Below are positions 26,324 to 35,700 of a stretch of DNA of 64,000 bases, in pieces. Numbering within the stretch: the stretch's first letter is position 1; each line of letters opens with the position of its first letter. The stretch lies in the NCBI GenBank assembly GCA_958410215.1, contig CATYOF010000008.1, forward strand, positions 1-64,000. The letters run 5' to 3'. Under the pieces are notes generated by a model. That model made no database searches and was not told the DNA's origin. It saw only the letters and a program-made list of their open reading frames with translations. The stretch comes from an uncultured Cryptobacterium sp. (GTDB lineage: Bacteria > Actinomycetota > Coriobacteriia > Coriobacteriales > Eggerthellaceae). A program made the position numbers and the translations under genes.

Positions 26324-27304
26324 TTATAGCATGTGAGCGCGCAGTTCTTCACCGCTCTTAGGTGAAAGATAAGCAGGAGCAATATCGAAGATAGTCTTGC
26401 AGCCGCTTAGACCTTCCTGGTTCATACGATAAGCAGCACGAGCACAAGCAGCCAAAACACTACCCGTAAATTCTGGGTTGGAATCAAGCTTCAAAGAAAA
26501 TTCAACTACGTGCTTGTTGGTACCATCACCCGTTACACCCGTACGAATTACCGATCCACCATGAGGAATACCAGCATGATCGCGATCAAGTTCTTCTTGG
26601 GAAATGAAAGTTACCGTGGTGTCGTAATCGGCGAAGTAGTTAGGCATTTCCACAATCTGCTTTTCGATTGCTGCCAAATCGGCACCCTCTTCTGCAACCA
26701 CGAAACATTCGCGGGTGTGCTTTTCACGCGTAGTAAGTTCAGGATTTTCACCAGCACGAACTGCATTCATGGCAGCTTCAACAGGAACGGTATACTGACG
26801 AGCATCCAAAACACCAGGAATGCGGCGAATTGCATCGGAATGACCCTGGGAAACACCACGACCCCAGAAGGTGTAGTCATTGCCATCGGGCAAAATGCAG
26901 TTGCTATACAAACGAGCAACGGAGAACATGCCCGGGTCCCAGCCTACAGAAATTACGCCAATTTTGCCGCTTTCCTTAGCTGCAGCATCAACTTCAGCAA
27001 AGTGGGTAGGAATATTTGCATGGGTATCGAAAGAATCAACCACGTTGAACAGCTTAGCTGCTTCAGGAGTTTGCTTAGGCAGATCGGTTGCGCTGCCCCC
27101 GCACAGAATAAGGACATCGATAGCATCCGTACACTGGGCCATATCAGCCGCAGCATAAACCGGAACACCCGTAATAGTGGTAATTGATTTAGGATCGCGA
27201 CGAGTAAACAAAGCAACCAATTCCATGTCGTCGTTCTTCTGGACGGCAAGTTCCACGCCCTTACCGAGGTTGCCATAACCTAAAATACCAATGCGGATGG
27301 ACAC
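26324..27304 (-). CDS. ddh: meso-diaminopimelate dehydrogenase
   Basis: A 326-residue NADPH-dependent enzyme that makes meso-diaminopimelate from tetrahydrodipicolinate in one step, serving lysine and peptidoglycan synthesis. The N-terminal Rossmann motif GILGYGNLGKG and the blocks VISVGWDPGMFS, FWGRGVSQGHSDAIRR and a C-terminal domain of the Ddh type are visible. Length equals the Corynebacterium/Clostridium enzymes. The start is a GTG at 27304, justified by a strong GAGGAGG six bases upstream. An earlier in-frame codon would put the ribosome site inside the gene. It is single, divergent from the flavin/ferredoxin operon. Confidence 0.94.
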   Translation of the reverse strand: MSIRIGILGYGNLGKGVELAVQKNDDMELVALFTRRDPKSITTITGVPVYAAADMAQCTDAIDVLILCGGSATDLPKQTPEAAKLFNVVDSFDTHANIPTHFAEVDAAAKESGKIGVISVGWDPGMFSVARLYSNCILPDGNDYTFWGRGVSQGHSDAIRRIPGVLDARQYTVPVEAAMNAVRAGENPELTTREKHTRECFVVAEEGADLAAIEKQIVEMPNYFADYDTTVTFISQEELDRDHAGIPHGGSVIRTGVTGDGTNKHVVEFSLKLDSNPEFTGSVLAACARAAYRMNQEGLSGCKTIFDIAPAYLSPKSGEELRAHML

Positions 27305-27431
27305 TGTATTCCTCCTCGTATTATTTAAAAGTACACTCAACAGCTTTCTAGTTTACTTCGTATTTGTTTCAAATGGGGAACAAATATCTTTAAAATGGTT
27401 TAACGCAATACATAAAAACGAAAGGATTCCC

Positions 27432-28016
27432 ATGCATTCTTCCTACCCCATGCGAAGACATAAACAGCAGTTATCCCAAGAAGAATGCTTTGAAATATTG
27501 GAGAGGGGATCTTCTGGAACTCTGGCTTTATTAGATAAACAAGGGTTTCCTTATGCGGTGCCCTTAAGCTATGTATTTGTTCCTAGTAAAGCTTCTCAAA
27601 ACGAAACAGAGCACTTAGAAGATAAAAAACCTAAGTCTCCAGAATCACAACATAATCTAGGTAGTATTTTCTTTCACAGCGCTTTAGAAGGCCACAAGAT
27701 AGATGCGATTCATAACTGTTCAAACGTATCTTTTTGTGTAATTGATGCCGATGAAGTAATACCAGAAAAATTTACTACGGCCTACCGAAGCGTCATAGTA
27801 TTCGGCACCACTCGTATTATTGAAAATCCCGAATGCCGACGTTTGGGGCTAGAATTGCTCGGACGTAAGTACTCGCCTGGTATTGAAGAAGCAATGCAGG
27901 ACGAAATCGCAAGCGCCTTTGATAGAACTGCTGTTATTGAGCTAAAAATCGAAAAGATAACCGGCAAAGAAGGCTTTGAACTAACAAAGACAAGGAGCTC
28001 ACATGAACATAACTAA
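27432..28016 (+). CDS. FMN-binding split-barrel protein (pyridoxamine 5'-phosphate oxidase / NimA-like)
   Basis: A 194-residue protein with the split beta-barrel signature MRRHKQQLSQEECFEILERG and GTLALLDKQGFPYAVPLSYVF, typical of PNPOx-like and nitroimidazole-resistance NimA proteins. It probably binds FMN and reduces a small molecule. A loop of about 20 residues (NETEHLEDKKPKSPES) is inserted between the second and third strands, a mild departure from the family. GAAAGGA lies before the ATG. It overlaps the downstream flavodoxin-ferredoxin gene by 14 bases, giving a plausible electron-transfer pair. Confidence 0.85.
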   Translation: MHSSYPMRRHKQQLSQEECFEILERGSSGTLALLDKQGFPYAVPLSYVFVPSKASQNETEHLEDKKPKSPESQHNLGSIFFHSALEGHKIDAIHNCSNVSFCVIDADEVIPEKFTTAYRSVIVFGTTRIIENPECRRLGLELLGRKYSPGIEEAMQDEIASAFDRTAVIELKIEKITGKEGFELTKTRSSHEHN

Positions 28017-28770
28017 TGCAACCGTTGTTTACTTCACAGGAACTAATACCACAAAACGTTATGCAGAAGCCTTCGCTAAAGCGCTTCCTTTTGAAACGAG
28101 CCTTCATATGCTGCGCTTTGACAAACCAATTAAAAAGACTTTTGATGCAAACGAACTTCTTGTTTTGGCAGGTCCCGTATTTGGCGGTTACATGCCTCCT
28201 TTTGTGTGGGAGCAACTTGAAACCATTAAAGGCAACAACACCCCTGCAGTTTTACTTGCAGTATATGGTGCGCGCGACTACGATAACGCCCTTTTAGAAA
28301 TGAACACCAGCCTATCAGCAAAAGGATTTGTAGCCATAGGTGCTGCTGCCTTGGTTGCACGTCACTCTATTGCAACCTTTATCGCACCTGATAGACCAAA
28401 CGAACAAGATCTGAATGAAATTTCCGCCTTTGCGCATACCATTGCAGAACGCTTAGAAAAAATGCAATCCATAGAAGACGCACCTACGTTTGCATTTAAG
28501 GGAGTTTTAGATGGCAAACGACCCCACAACCCTGCCCCAGAAGTAAACGATGAATGCACCGAATGTGGGATTTGCGCAATGGAATGCCCTGTTGGCGCTA
28601 TCCCTGAAGACGCATCCAACACTACCGATAGTGAAAAGTGCATTGCTTGCTTGCGCTGTGTAGAAATGTGCCCCTTTGAAGCGCGTCACACTCCTGAAGC
28701 GGTACTAGAAAAAGCAAAGGGCTTCCTGAGTAAAACAGCTAACCCAGAAAAGCCCAACGAATTTTTCTAA
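28003..28770 (+). CDS. EFR1-type flavodoxin-ferredoxin fusion
   Basis: A 255-residue protein. The N-terminal ~160 residues form a flavodoxin-like FMN domain (VVYFTGTNTTKRYAE at the phosphate loop). The C-terminal ~70 residues form a two-cluster ferredoxin with CTECGICAMECP and CIACLRCVEMCP, each followed by the distant fourth cysteine pattern of 2[4Fe-4S] ferredoxins. This EFR1 family is frequent in strict anaerobes and moves low-potential electrons. AAGGAGCTCAC precedes the ATG, within the end of the upstream gene, with which it forms an operon. Confidence 0.9.
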   Translation: MNITNATVVYFTGTNTTKRYAEAFAKALPFETSLHMLRFDKPIKKTFDANELLVLAGPVFGGYMPPFVWEQLETIKGNNTPAVLLAVYGARDYDNALLEMNTSLSAKGFVAIGAAALVARHSIATFIAPDRPNEQDLNEISAFAHTIAERLEKMQSIEDAPTFAFKGVLDGKRPHNPAPEVNDECTECGICAMECPVGAIPEDASNTTDSEKCIACLRCVEMCPFEARHTPEAVLEKAKGFLSKTANPEKPNEFF

Positions 28771-28794
28771 TCGCTAATTTCACTTTGTTTATTC

Positions 28795-28891
28795 ACTTAG
28801 CTAGGCGTTTAGAAGCTACTCGACAAGAGTCCAAGCTCATACGCCTAGCTAAGTCGCGGAACTAATTCATCTAGCTAGCGCTAGCTAGCTT
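28795..28891. repeat. cluster of CTAG-containing palindromes
   Basis: A perfect 14-bp inverted repeat, ACTTAGCTAGGCGT (28795-28808) and ACGCCTAGCTAAGT (28841-28854), is followed by an 18-base palindrome CTAGCTAGCGCTAGCTAG near 28873-28890. The CTAG tetramer, usually rare in bacterial genomes, recurs five times in about 100 bases. It sits at the left edge of the accessory defence region and belongs to no gene. Confidence 0.6.
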
Positions 28892-28987
28892 CGCCGGTTC
28901 GCCTAGTAAGGCAAACTAACTAGTTCGCGTGAACAGCTTGGCGCAACCAACTTGTTCACAACTTGTTCTTTGCGCTCACACGAAAAA

Positions 28988-29866
28988 TTATTCAGGATTA
29001 ACCATGCTATCGAGTGTTAGCGTATATGGATAATCCCCCATTACTTGGTAATTTAATCCATACAAAAGCTCAGTTAAAACACACAGCTTCTGGAAAGATT
29101 CAAACGTATCAAAATGGAATTCGCTCTGATCTTCACCTGAACACATTGCAATAAGAACTGCAATTTTGCCCACAATAGGTAAATTGAAATAAATGGAAGA
29201 CTGTTCAAAGTTAGCAGCACGTTTCAGAGCAATGCTTAAGTCTTCAATATACTTAAGATAGTTAGAGCACCAAGGCTTGTCTTTCTTGAAAAGAGCGACA
29301 TCTTCTACTAAATCCTGATAATAAGGGAGGAATGAATCTACCAATTCTTTGCGAAGATCTTCGCTAATTTCAGCAGAGCACATTTTCGCAGCAGTTTCTG
29401 GGGTATACCCCTGCTTTATGCATTCCTCTTCCCTTTGACAGAAGAGATTATTCAAACATTCAGCATAATTCGAGAAATGAGCTAATTCGATATAACCAGA
29501 ATACTTATCAATTGAAAGTGAAATATCCAGCCATAAATCTAAAGCATTTTCTAAAAGGCGAAGCAGTTCATCAAATTGATTGGGAAACCAATCCGTGCCG
29601 TAATACTTTGCGCCATCAATAGACAAAGACCAGCTAATATCACCAAGCTCATTATCGAACCAAGAATGGTACCAGGACGAAAAATCAATTGCCTCAAGGC
29701 CGGAATTTAACTCTGTGATTACTTCTTCTGAAACAGATTGTTCCTGAAGGCCCTTATCGGAGTCGCCTTCAACGGTTGAAAAATATTTATCACCAACACA
29801 ATAAATATGAATATCGATATTTTCAGCAGGACTTAAAGCTACATGAAACAATAAATCTTTAAACAT
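28988..29866 (-). CDS. hypothetical protein, FDELL-containing family
   Basis: A 292-residue soluble protein that I do not recognise. No signal peptide, membrane segment or catalytic motif is obvious. The N-terminal ~110 residues contain WSLSIDGAKYYGTDWFPNQF followed by DELLRLLENA. A shorter degenerate gene at 29950-30180 repeats this pattern (WELELDDFKCSG...FDELLWLL), so the two share a domain. The C-terminal ~180 residues are alpha-helical. A GGAGGG ribosome site precedes the ATG. It lies at the edge of the restriction/toxin region and may be accessory; function is unknown. Confidence 0.7.
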   Translation of the reverse strand: MFKDLLFHVALSPAENIDIHIYCVGDKYFSTVEGDSDKGLQEQSVSEEVITELNSGLEAIDFSSWYHSWFDNELGDISWSLSIDGAKYYGTDWFPNQFDELLRLLENALDLWLDISLSIDKYSGYIELAHFSNYAECLNNLFCQREEECIKQGYTPETAAKMCSAEISEDLRKELVDSFLPYYQDLVEDVALFKKDKPWCSNYLKYIEDLSIALKRAANFEQSSIYFNLPIVGKIAVLIAMCSGEDQSEFHFDTFESFQKLCVLTELLYGLNYQVMGDYPYTLTLDSMVNPE

Positions 29867-29949
29867 AGTTCCCTCCTGATGCGTTGTATTTCTTGGTTCG
29901 CACCCTCCTATAAGAAGAAGTATAACAAGCTTCCAAAGAAACGCTTAAA

Positions 29950-30180
29950 CTAGCACCCAAATAAATCTTCATAAGTGGATTGTTCAGGAAATTCAAACAG
30001 ATCAGTTAAAAGCCAAAGCAATTCATCGAATCCACGCGGCACAGCATTTATACCCGAACACTTAAAGTCATCTAATTCAAGTTCCCATTCCATGCCATCT
30101 AGAACATCTGGATCGTAATACTTTTTATCCCATTCTCGAACACCAATTTCATCAAGCTTTTAATATAAAGGTTTTGGCAT
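29950..30180 (-). pseudogene. small FDELL-family gene interrupted by an in-frame TAA
   Basis: A 77-codon minus-strand frame starts at ATG 30180 with AGGA seven bases upstream and runs to TAG at 29950. Codon 7 is TAA (MPKPLY-stop-KLDEIG). After the stop the frame resumes with WDKKYYDPDVLDGMEWELEL and GFDELLWLLTDLF, which resembles residues ~70-110 of the 292-residue protein next door. The conserved pattern suggests a real small protein lost by one nonsense change, unless translation restarts internally at the methionine near codon 30. Confidence 0.55.
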
Positions 30181-30244
30181 TTGTAATTCCTAATCACAAG
30201 AAAATTCACATTGTCTAGAAATAGTTTCACGTTTAGTCAATAAT

Positions 30245-31306
30245 CTATAGCTTTAAAAACGCTGTTTTTACTAACTGCGCCATTAGCTTTCTTCGCTCTT
30301 CGAGAAACAATTCGTAGTCCATTTTCTCAAAATCATAGGGAAGGGCATGCTCTATACAGTTTTGTTTATATACTTCTTCGCCCAATTCTTGTCGAAATCG
30401 ACGAACATATATCTCGGGCGCATCGTCAGAAATATATATATTATTAGCGTAATCGACTAGCGTAAAGTTACCCTTATTGCTTCTCTTCGTTAGGTAGCCA
30501 TTTTGCTTTAAGTAATTATCTGGAAATAAATGGTGCTTATCAAATGCTTTCTTTGTACCAGAGGAACCCAACGTAAGCAATTGAGAAAGCGGTACAGTAC
30601 TAAACAGACTTTTTGCTCCTAAAACCACCTGAGCCGCAACAAAGCCTTGCCAGTACGGACCCATCGCCTCATTAGAATCAAGATTTGTAGGTAAAGTAAT
30701 TCTGAAATAGTCATCAGTAAGTTGAGAGTTAATCTCATGTTCAAAATAACTTACAAAAGATTCACTGCCATCCAAAGCCTTAACATCGTTTAACTGTCTT
30801 TCAAAATTCGTCTCAAATGAGCCCACATAATACGCAGTAATCGCACTAGCAAAAAACCATCGACGTATAACTCGTCGCAGCGCAAGAGATTCTAATCGAA
30901 ACTCGTACTTACCTATCAAATAAAAAGCATAGCAAAACGCAATCGCGTTTGATGATGTAGCCTGATCTGAACAAACATAACCAGCTTCTCCTAAAGTATT
31001 AATATAGGAATGCCAATTATTCAAATCTAAAACTTTGTCTAAAGCATCGCCAAAAGTGCGAAAGTTTTCTTCTCTCTTTTTTTCACTTGTTGTTTTCGTT
31101 TCTAAATCTTTGCCTCGTAAAATTTGATAAGCATACCTTAATCGGCCTCGCTTAAATCCGACGCCTACTGTAGTTCGGATTATGTGAGTGGGAGAAACTT
31201 CAACTAAAGGATTATAAGAAGTCCCATTTGCTGGGACATGACTATTAGCACAGAACTTCTCTATTGAATTGCGCATTTCAGGTTCGTATACCGAAAGCAA
31301 AGTCAT
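30245..31306 (-). CDS. C-terminal part of DUF262/HNH (GmrSD-like) protein, after an in-frame TAG
   Basis: A 353-residue segment. Reading through the TAG at 31337-31339 joins it in the same frame to the upstream DUF262 half, giving a 598-codon gene. Between the TAG and the first ATG here the frame encodes GQTLKQDDFI, exactly the sequence expected to follow VNS in intact DUF262 proteins. The C-terminal half has KHHLFPDNYL and FTLVDYANNIYISD, the His-Asn nuclease-like (DUF1524/HNH) region of GmrSD-type enzymes. Such proteins cut modified or foreign DNA. As translated alone from ATG 31306 it would lack the N-terminal NTP-dependent domain. No good ribosome site precedes that ATG. Confidence 0.65.
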   Translation of the reverse strand: MTLLSVYEPEMRNSIEKFCANSHVPANGTSYNPLVEVSPTHIIRTTVGVGFKRGRLRYAYQILRGKDLETKTTSEKKREENFRTFGDALDKVLDLNNWHSYINTLGEAGYVCSDQATSSNAIAFCYAFYLIGKYEFRLESLALRRVIRRWFFASAITAYYVGSFETNFERQLNDVKALDGSESFVSYFEHEINSQLTDDYFRITLPTNLDSNEAMGPYWQGFVAAQVVLGAKSLFSTVPLSQLLTLGSSGTKKAFDKHHLFPDNYLKQNGYLTKRSNKGNFTLVDYANNIYISDDAPEIYVRRFRQELGEEVYKQNCIEHALPYDFEKMDYELFLEERRKLMAQLVKTAFLKL

Positions 31307-31336
31307 AATAAAATCGTCTTGTTTTAAGGTTTGCCC

Positions 31337-31339
31337 CTA
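31337..31339 (-). other. in-frame amber codon interrupting the DUF262/HNH gene
   Basis: TAG between ...FVRVNS and GQTLKQDDFIMTLLS. The frame is open on both sides from 32041 to 30245 (599 codons including the final stop), so removing this one stop restores a full-length gene. Confidence 0.75.
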
Positions 31340-32041
31340 AGAATTAACTCGAACAAAAATATCGGAAACCATCTCTTCATCTGCCGTTGACATGATATCC
31401 AATATTGGCAACTGATATCCTTCCAACGAAAGTAATGCATCTAAACCGTCGTCAATTGCATCAAGTTCTTCATCCGTCAAAAGACCTTCGCCTTTTTTCT
31501 TCCTAGAATCGTTTAGCAAATTAGCGAATTCGCGTCTAAATGACCTTAATTTATTATCTTTTTTCGCAGAGAAGACATCGGCAACAGAAGAAACAAAACG
31601 AGGATCTCGATCTGTGCTTGCATCCGCATTTTTAAACACACGCGCCACAGGATCATAAGCAATTCTTATTTTACGAATATTGTAATTCTTATCATTAACC
31701 TCAACCCCATATAAAGATGCTAAAAGCGCAGTTAAACGCTGTTGTCCATCAATTACTAAAGATTTAGGTGCAATATAAGCTTTTTCATTAGTGCCAATAT
31801 GCTGGGTCTTGGTATCGGCGGTGTCATTAGGGGAATCCCAGAGCATAATGTACCCGATAGGATATCCCCGTAACATGGAATCAAGAAGATCGCGCACCTT
31901 ATCATTTTTCCAAACAAAAGGACGCTGTAAATCAGGCAGACCAATTCGTCCAAGCATAACATCATTTAAAACGCTGTTAACTGGAAGATTTCTTGAGACA
32001 TAAATAGGAGAAGCCACACTTTTCCTTTCAATATTAATCAA
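31337..32041 (-). CDS. N-terminal DUF262 domain of GmrSD-like restriction protein (truncated by TAG)
   Basis: A 234-residue protein with the DUF262 hallmarks: GLPDLQRPFVWKNDK (near 33-47), GYPIGYIMLW, the nucleotide-binding LVIDGQQRLTALLASLYG (about 96-113), and a terminal IFVRVNS. The domain hydrolyses NTP and gates the nuclease half in type IV GmrSD enzymes. Translation stops right after VNS at a TAG (31339-31337), although the same frame continues with family sequence for 353 more residues. A single base change (for example AAG or CAG to TAG) explains it. It lies directly downstream of the hsd operon and the HEPN-like gene. Confidence 0.7.
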   Translation of the reverse strand: MINIERKSVASPIYVSRNLPVNSVLNDVMLGRIGLPDLQRPFVWKNDKVRDLLDSMLRGYPIGYIMLWDSPNDTADTKTQHIGTNEKAYIAPKSLVIDGQQRLTALLASLYGVEVNDKNYNIRKIRIAYDPVARVFKNADASTDRDPRFVSSVADVFSAKKDNKLRSFRREFANLLNDSRKKKGEGLLTDEELDAIDDGLDALLSLEGYQLPILDIMSTADEEMVSDIFVRVNS

Positions 32042-32170
32042 AACAAAAGTAGATCTAAAATCTCGATTTAAATTTACCGCTTTATCTGGACTTCCATAAA
32101 ATTAGGCAAACCATGATTTCAACCAATCTAATCAACAAAGAACGAATACTTATCCATACCAAATGATTAT

Positions 32171-32719
32171 CTATCCTAATTCGTAAAACGAATATGATTC
32201 GTCAAATAAGAAAGTAAAATAATCTCTCAAATTAAGAGCTTCAGCAAATTGCTTACCACCGCATAGAACCGACCGATAATATTTTTTCAATTTCGCCTTA
32301 TTGAAAACGCCTTTAGGTTGAATCTTTGGGATCGAATGATTTTGATCACATATGTACTGTCCGTCAGATCCTATCAAGCCTATATACGGATCTTTAAAAT
32401 GAACAAGCCAATTTCTAACTCTTATTAATTCGGCTATTCCTTGCCAAGGCATTTGTCCATAATCAACTGATACATTCGCTATATAACCAAGAATCTCAAT
32501 TTTTGATCTTATTTCGATTCTTTCATAGGAATGCAATTTGCCCGACTCCCGATACAATGAATTAATAAGAGCCTCAAGCGCAAATGCGCAGGATATAACA
32601 CCCATCGCTACTTCTGAAATATAGGAATCAGTATCTTCAACTAATGCATCATTATCCAGTACGCTTTTAGCGTTTTTTAAAAACATCTGTTCTGTAAAAA
32701 AGAGCTCATTAAACGTCAT
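32171..32719 (-). CDS. HEPN-like protein encoded downstream of hsdR
   Basis: A 182-residue alpha-helical protein I cannot place in a named family. RNWLVH at residues 102-107 matches the R-x4-H active-site motif of HEPN ribonucleases and HEPN-fold toxins, preceded by a helix ending AELIRV. A predicted first helix region AMGVISCAFALEALINSLYR also fits HEPN proteins. It starts 19 bases after hsdR in the same direction, so it belongs to the hsd operon. That position recalls RNases encoded inside type I restriction loci (PrrC-like logic), but the sequence is not PrrC. The ATG at 32719 has GGTGA five bases upstream. A HEPN function is inference from one motif. Confidence 0.6.
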   Translation of the reverse strand: MTFNELFFTEQMFLKNAKSVLDNDALVEDTDSYISEVAMGVISCAFALEALINSLYRESGKLHSYERIEIRSKIEILGYIANVSVDYGQMPWQGIAELIRVRNWLVHFKDPYIGLIGSDGQYICDQNHSIPKIQPKGVFNKAKLKKYYRSVLCGGKQFAEALNLRDYFTFLFDESYSFYELG

Positions 32720-32737
32720 GCTTATCACCGAAAGAAA

Positions 32738-35700
32738 TTACCCATTAATCTGCCTATACACATACGGCAACATGTTGTCGTCCATGAAGCTCTTATATTT
32801 GTCAGGATTCTTGCCAAATACAGCTGCCATATCTTGACTGTCGGAAAGAATAGCTAAAAGCGCATTCATCATAACGTCACCAAAAATGGCCTTCAAATCG
32901 TTCATTGAATTAGACTTAGCCTGAGCAACGAACGTTTCGTTTTCTAAAATCTTATCTGAAACTGCACGCATGACCTTATCGGCGTCTTCCCATTCAGTAC
33001 CAAAAGCTTCATTAAGCTTACGAACCAATTCAGACAAATACTCTTCAGGATCATCATGGGTTATACCAGCATTCGCGCCACCATTATGGAGCTCTTCAGA
33101 TTCAAGCTTGATACTCTTAGTTCCTTTATCTTCAATGCGGAGATATTCAAGCTCAACCTTATCGCGAAGTTCAACATCACCTGAAACATTCAAGAACAGT
33201 TTCTTAATCAAAAATCCAGCATAAACAAAGAATCCATGGAGTTCTTTATCGCCCAATTTACACATTTGTGTAATGAAGGAATAGCTACGCAAAAACTTCT
33301 TGAGCAGCGCTTTAAAAGTTTTCTTACTGTTGTCTTCAAGAGCTGTCCACTTATCAACCGCAGGAGCAAGTCTACCTTCGATTTCAGATTGAACCTTGTC
33401 CGAATCTAACTCTGTATAGTAGAGATTAGCTACCACATCAACATCTACCTGATCGTAAACATAAAAGGAGTCCAGGCGCTCCTTTAAGTCGTAAATAACA
33501 TTGGGATCAGTGACTGCATCAATTTCTGTAACTTCATAATAGCTAGAAAATGAAGCTCGAATTGTTTCCCAATCATTTACGAAGTCCAGTACAAACGTAC
33601 GCTTACCAGGAATAGAACAAGTTCTATTCAGACGCGACAACGTTTGTACCGCCGTGACACCCGTTAACATCTTATCTACATACATTGCACAAAGTTTGGG
33701 CTGGTCAAATCCTGTTTGAAACTTGTTTGCACAAACAATTATGCGCTTATCGTCACCATCAAACACTTCTGCCGTCTGTGATTCAGGAACACCATTAACG
33801 CTAGCTTCCGTTACCTCTTTATTGTCAACTTCAAGACTACCTGAAAAAGCAATCATCACCTTGCAGTCGTAATGATTCTGAGCAATATAGTCCCGAATGC
33901 CGCAGTACAGACGATACGCCATAGGGCGAGAACTAGTTACCACCATAGCTTTAGAACGATGACCGAGAAGACCTTCAACATCGCTCATGAAATGTTCCGT
34001 AATAATTTCAGCCTTCTTTTCAATCATACGCGGGTTCCAATTAACTATTCCCATTAGCGCACGATTAGCCTTCATTTCCTTGAAGCGAGGATCATCTTGA
34101 ATTGTCTTGACCAACTTAAAGTAGGTCTGGAAGCAGGTATAGTTTTCCAATACATCAAGAATAAACTTCTCATCAATGGCTTGCTTCATGGAATACAAAT
34201 GGAAAGGTCGTGGGATTAACATGCCGTCTTTATCTTTGTGACACTTTTCATCACGCGTACCAAAAACCTCAAGCGTTGAAGCCTTGGGTGTCGCTGTAAA
34301 AGCGAAAAACGAAAGATTTGGGATTGTTCCCTGCGCTGCCATTTCTTTTGCTAATTCATCTTCAGAATCCCATGGCTCATCTGGATCAATATCCTTATCA
34401 ATCAAAGCCATCTTCATTTTTGCATTAGCTTTACCACTCTGCGATGAATGAGCCTCGTCAATAATGACGGCAAACTTTTTTCCAGAAACTTTAGTTTCAG
34501 AACAGATATAAGGGAATTTTTGAATGGTTGACGTGATAATTTTAGAGCCTGAATTCAACGCATCACGAAGGCCCGCAGATCCTTCTTTTGAAGTAACACG
34601 CTTAACAACGCCACGCTTATGATCGACCGATTCAATAGTTTCAGAAAGCTGAGAATCTAAATTCCTACGATCAGTAAGAACCACAACTGTATCAAATACT
34701 GCATTGTTGTTAGCGTCGTGCAGACTTGAAAGATGGTGCGCCAACCATGCAATCGAATTAGATTTACCAGAACCTGCTGAATGTTGGATGAGATAGCTCT
34801 TACCAGAGCCATTTTCTTTTGCATCCGCGACCAATTTGCGAACAACATCAAGCTGATGATATCGAGGGAAAATAACACGCTTCATCGCTTTTGTTTTAGA
34901 ATCATAATCAACACGAACGAAACGCTGAATAATGTCTAACAACGAATCAGGAGCTAAGATTTCGTGATATAGATATTCAGTACGATACCCTTCCCCATTT
35001 TCAGGAGCAGGATTACCTCCACCAAACTTTCCATTTCCTTTATTGAACGGCAGAAAAACCGTCTTACTATTAGCGAGCCAAGTTGTCATTGCGACCGTTT
35101 CTGAATCAAGCGCAAAATGGACAATAGACCTTCTATTAGGTTTAAAAAGTAGCTCTTTAGGGCTTCTGTCGTGCTTGTATTGCTCAACAGCATGATCAGT
35201 GCGTTGACCAGACAAGTTATTCTTTAATTCCATGGTCACAACAGGAATGCCATTTAAGAATAAGACTGTATCAATAGAATTATTTTGATAGTCAGGTAGT
35301 GTTCCATAACGAAGTTGACGCACTACCTCTAGCCTGTTGGCTTCATACTTTGATTGCAAATCAGGATTAAGCTTTGATGCGGGCTTAAAATAGCAGAGTT
35401 TAAAATCTGCACCAGGTGCCATTTTGAAGCCACGACGCAATACATTAATTAGACCATCTCTGTCATCATGAGGCTCTAACACATCACAAACACGCTTTAA
35501 AAACCGATCTTTAGCCCGAGCGCCATACATGCCTTCAATTTTTGCCCATTCTTTAGGTTGAGTCTCTTTAATAAAACCAATCAGAGAATCAGTCTTCAAC
35601 GCCAGAGAGCGATCATAGTCATTTTGAGCATCTGCGTTATCTTTGAAGGCAGGAAATGAGCGAACACCGTTAACTGTTGTTCGCCAACCCGTTGAACCAA

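Noticed and set aside
26078..26329. 83-codon plus-strand frame downstream of the sirtuin gene
   Set aside because: Runs through the ddh terminator and has no ribosome site.
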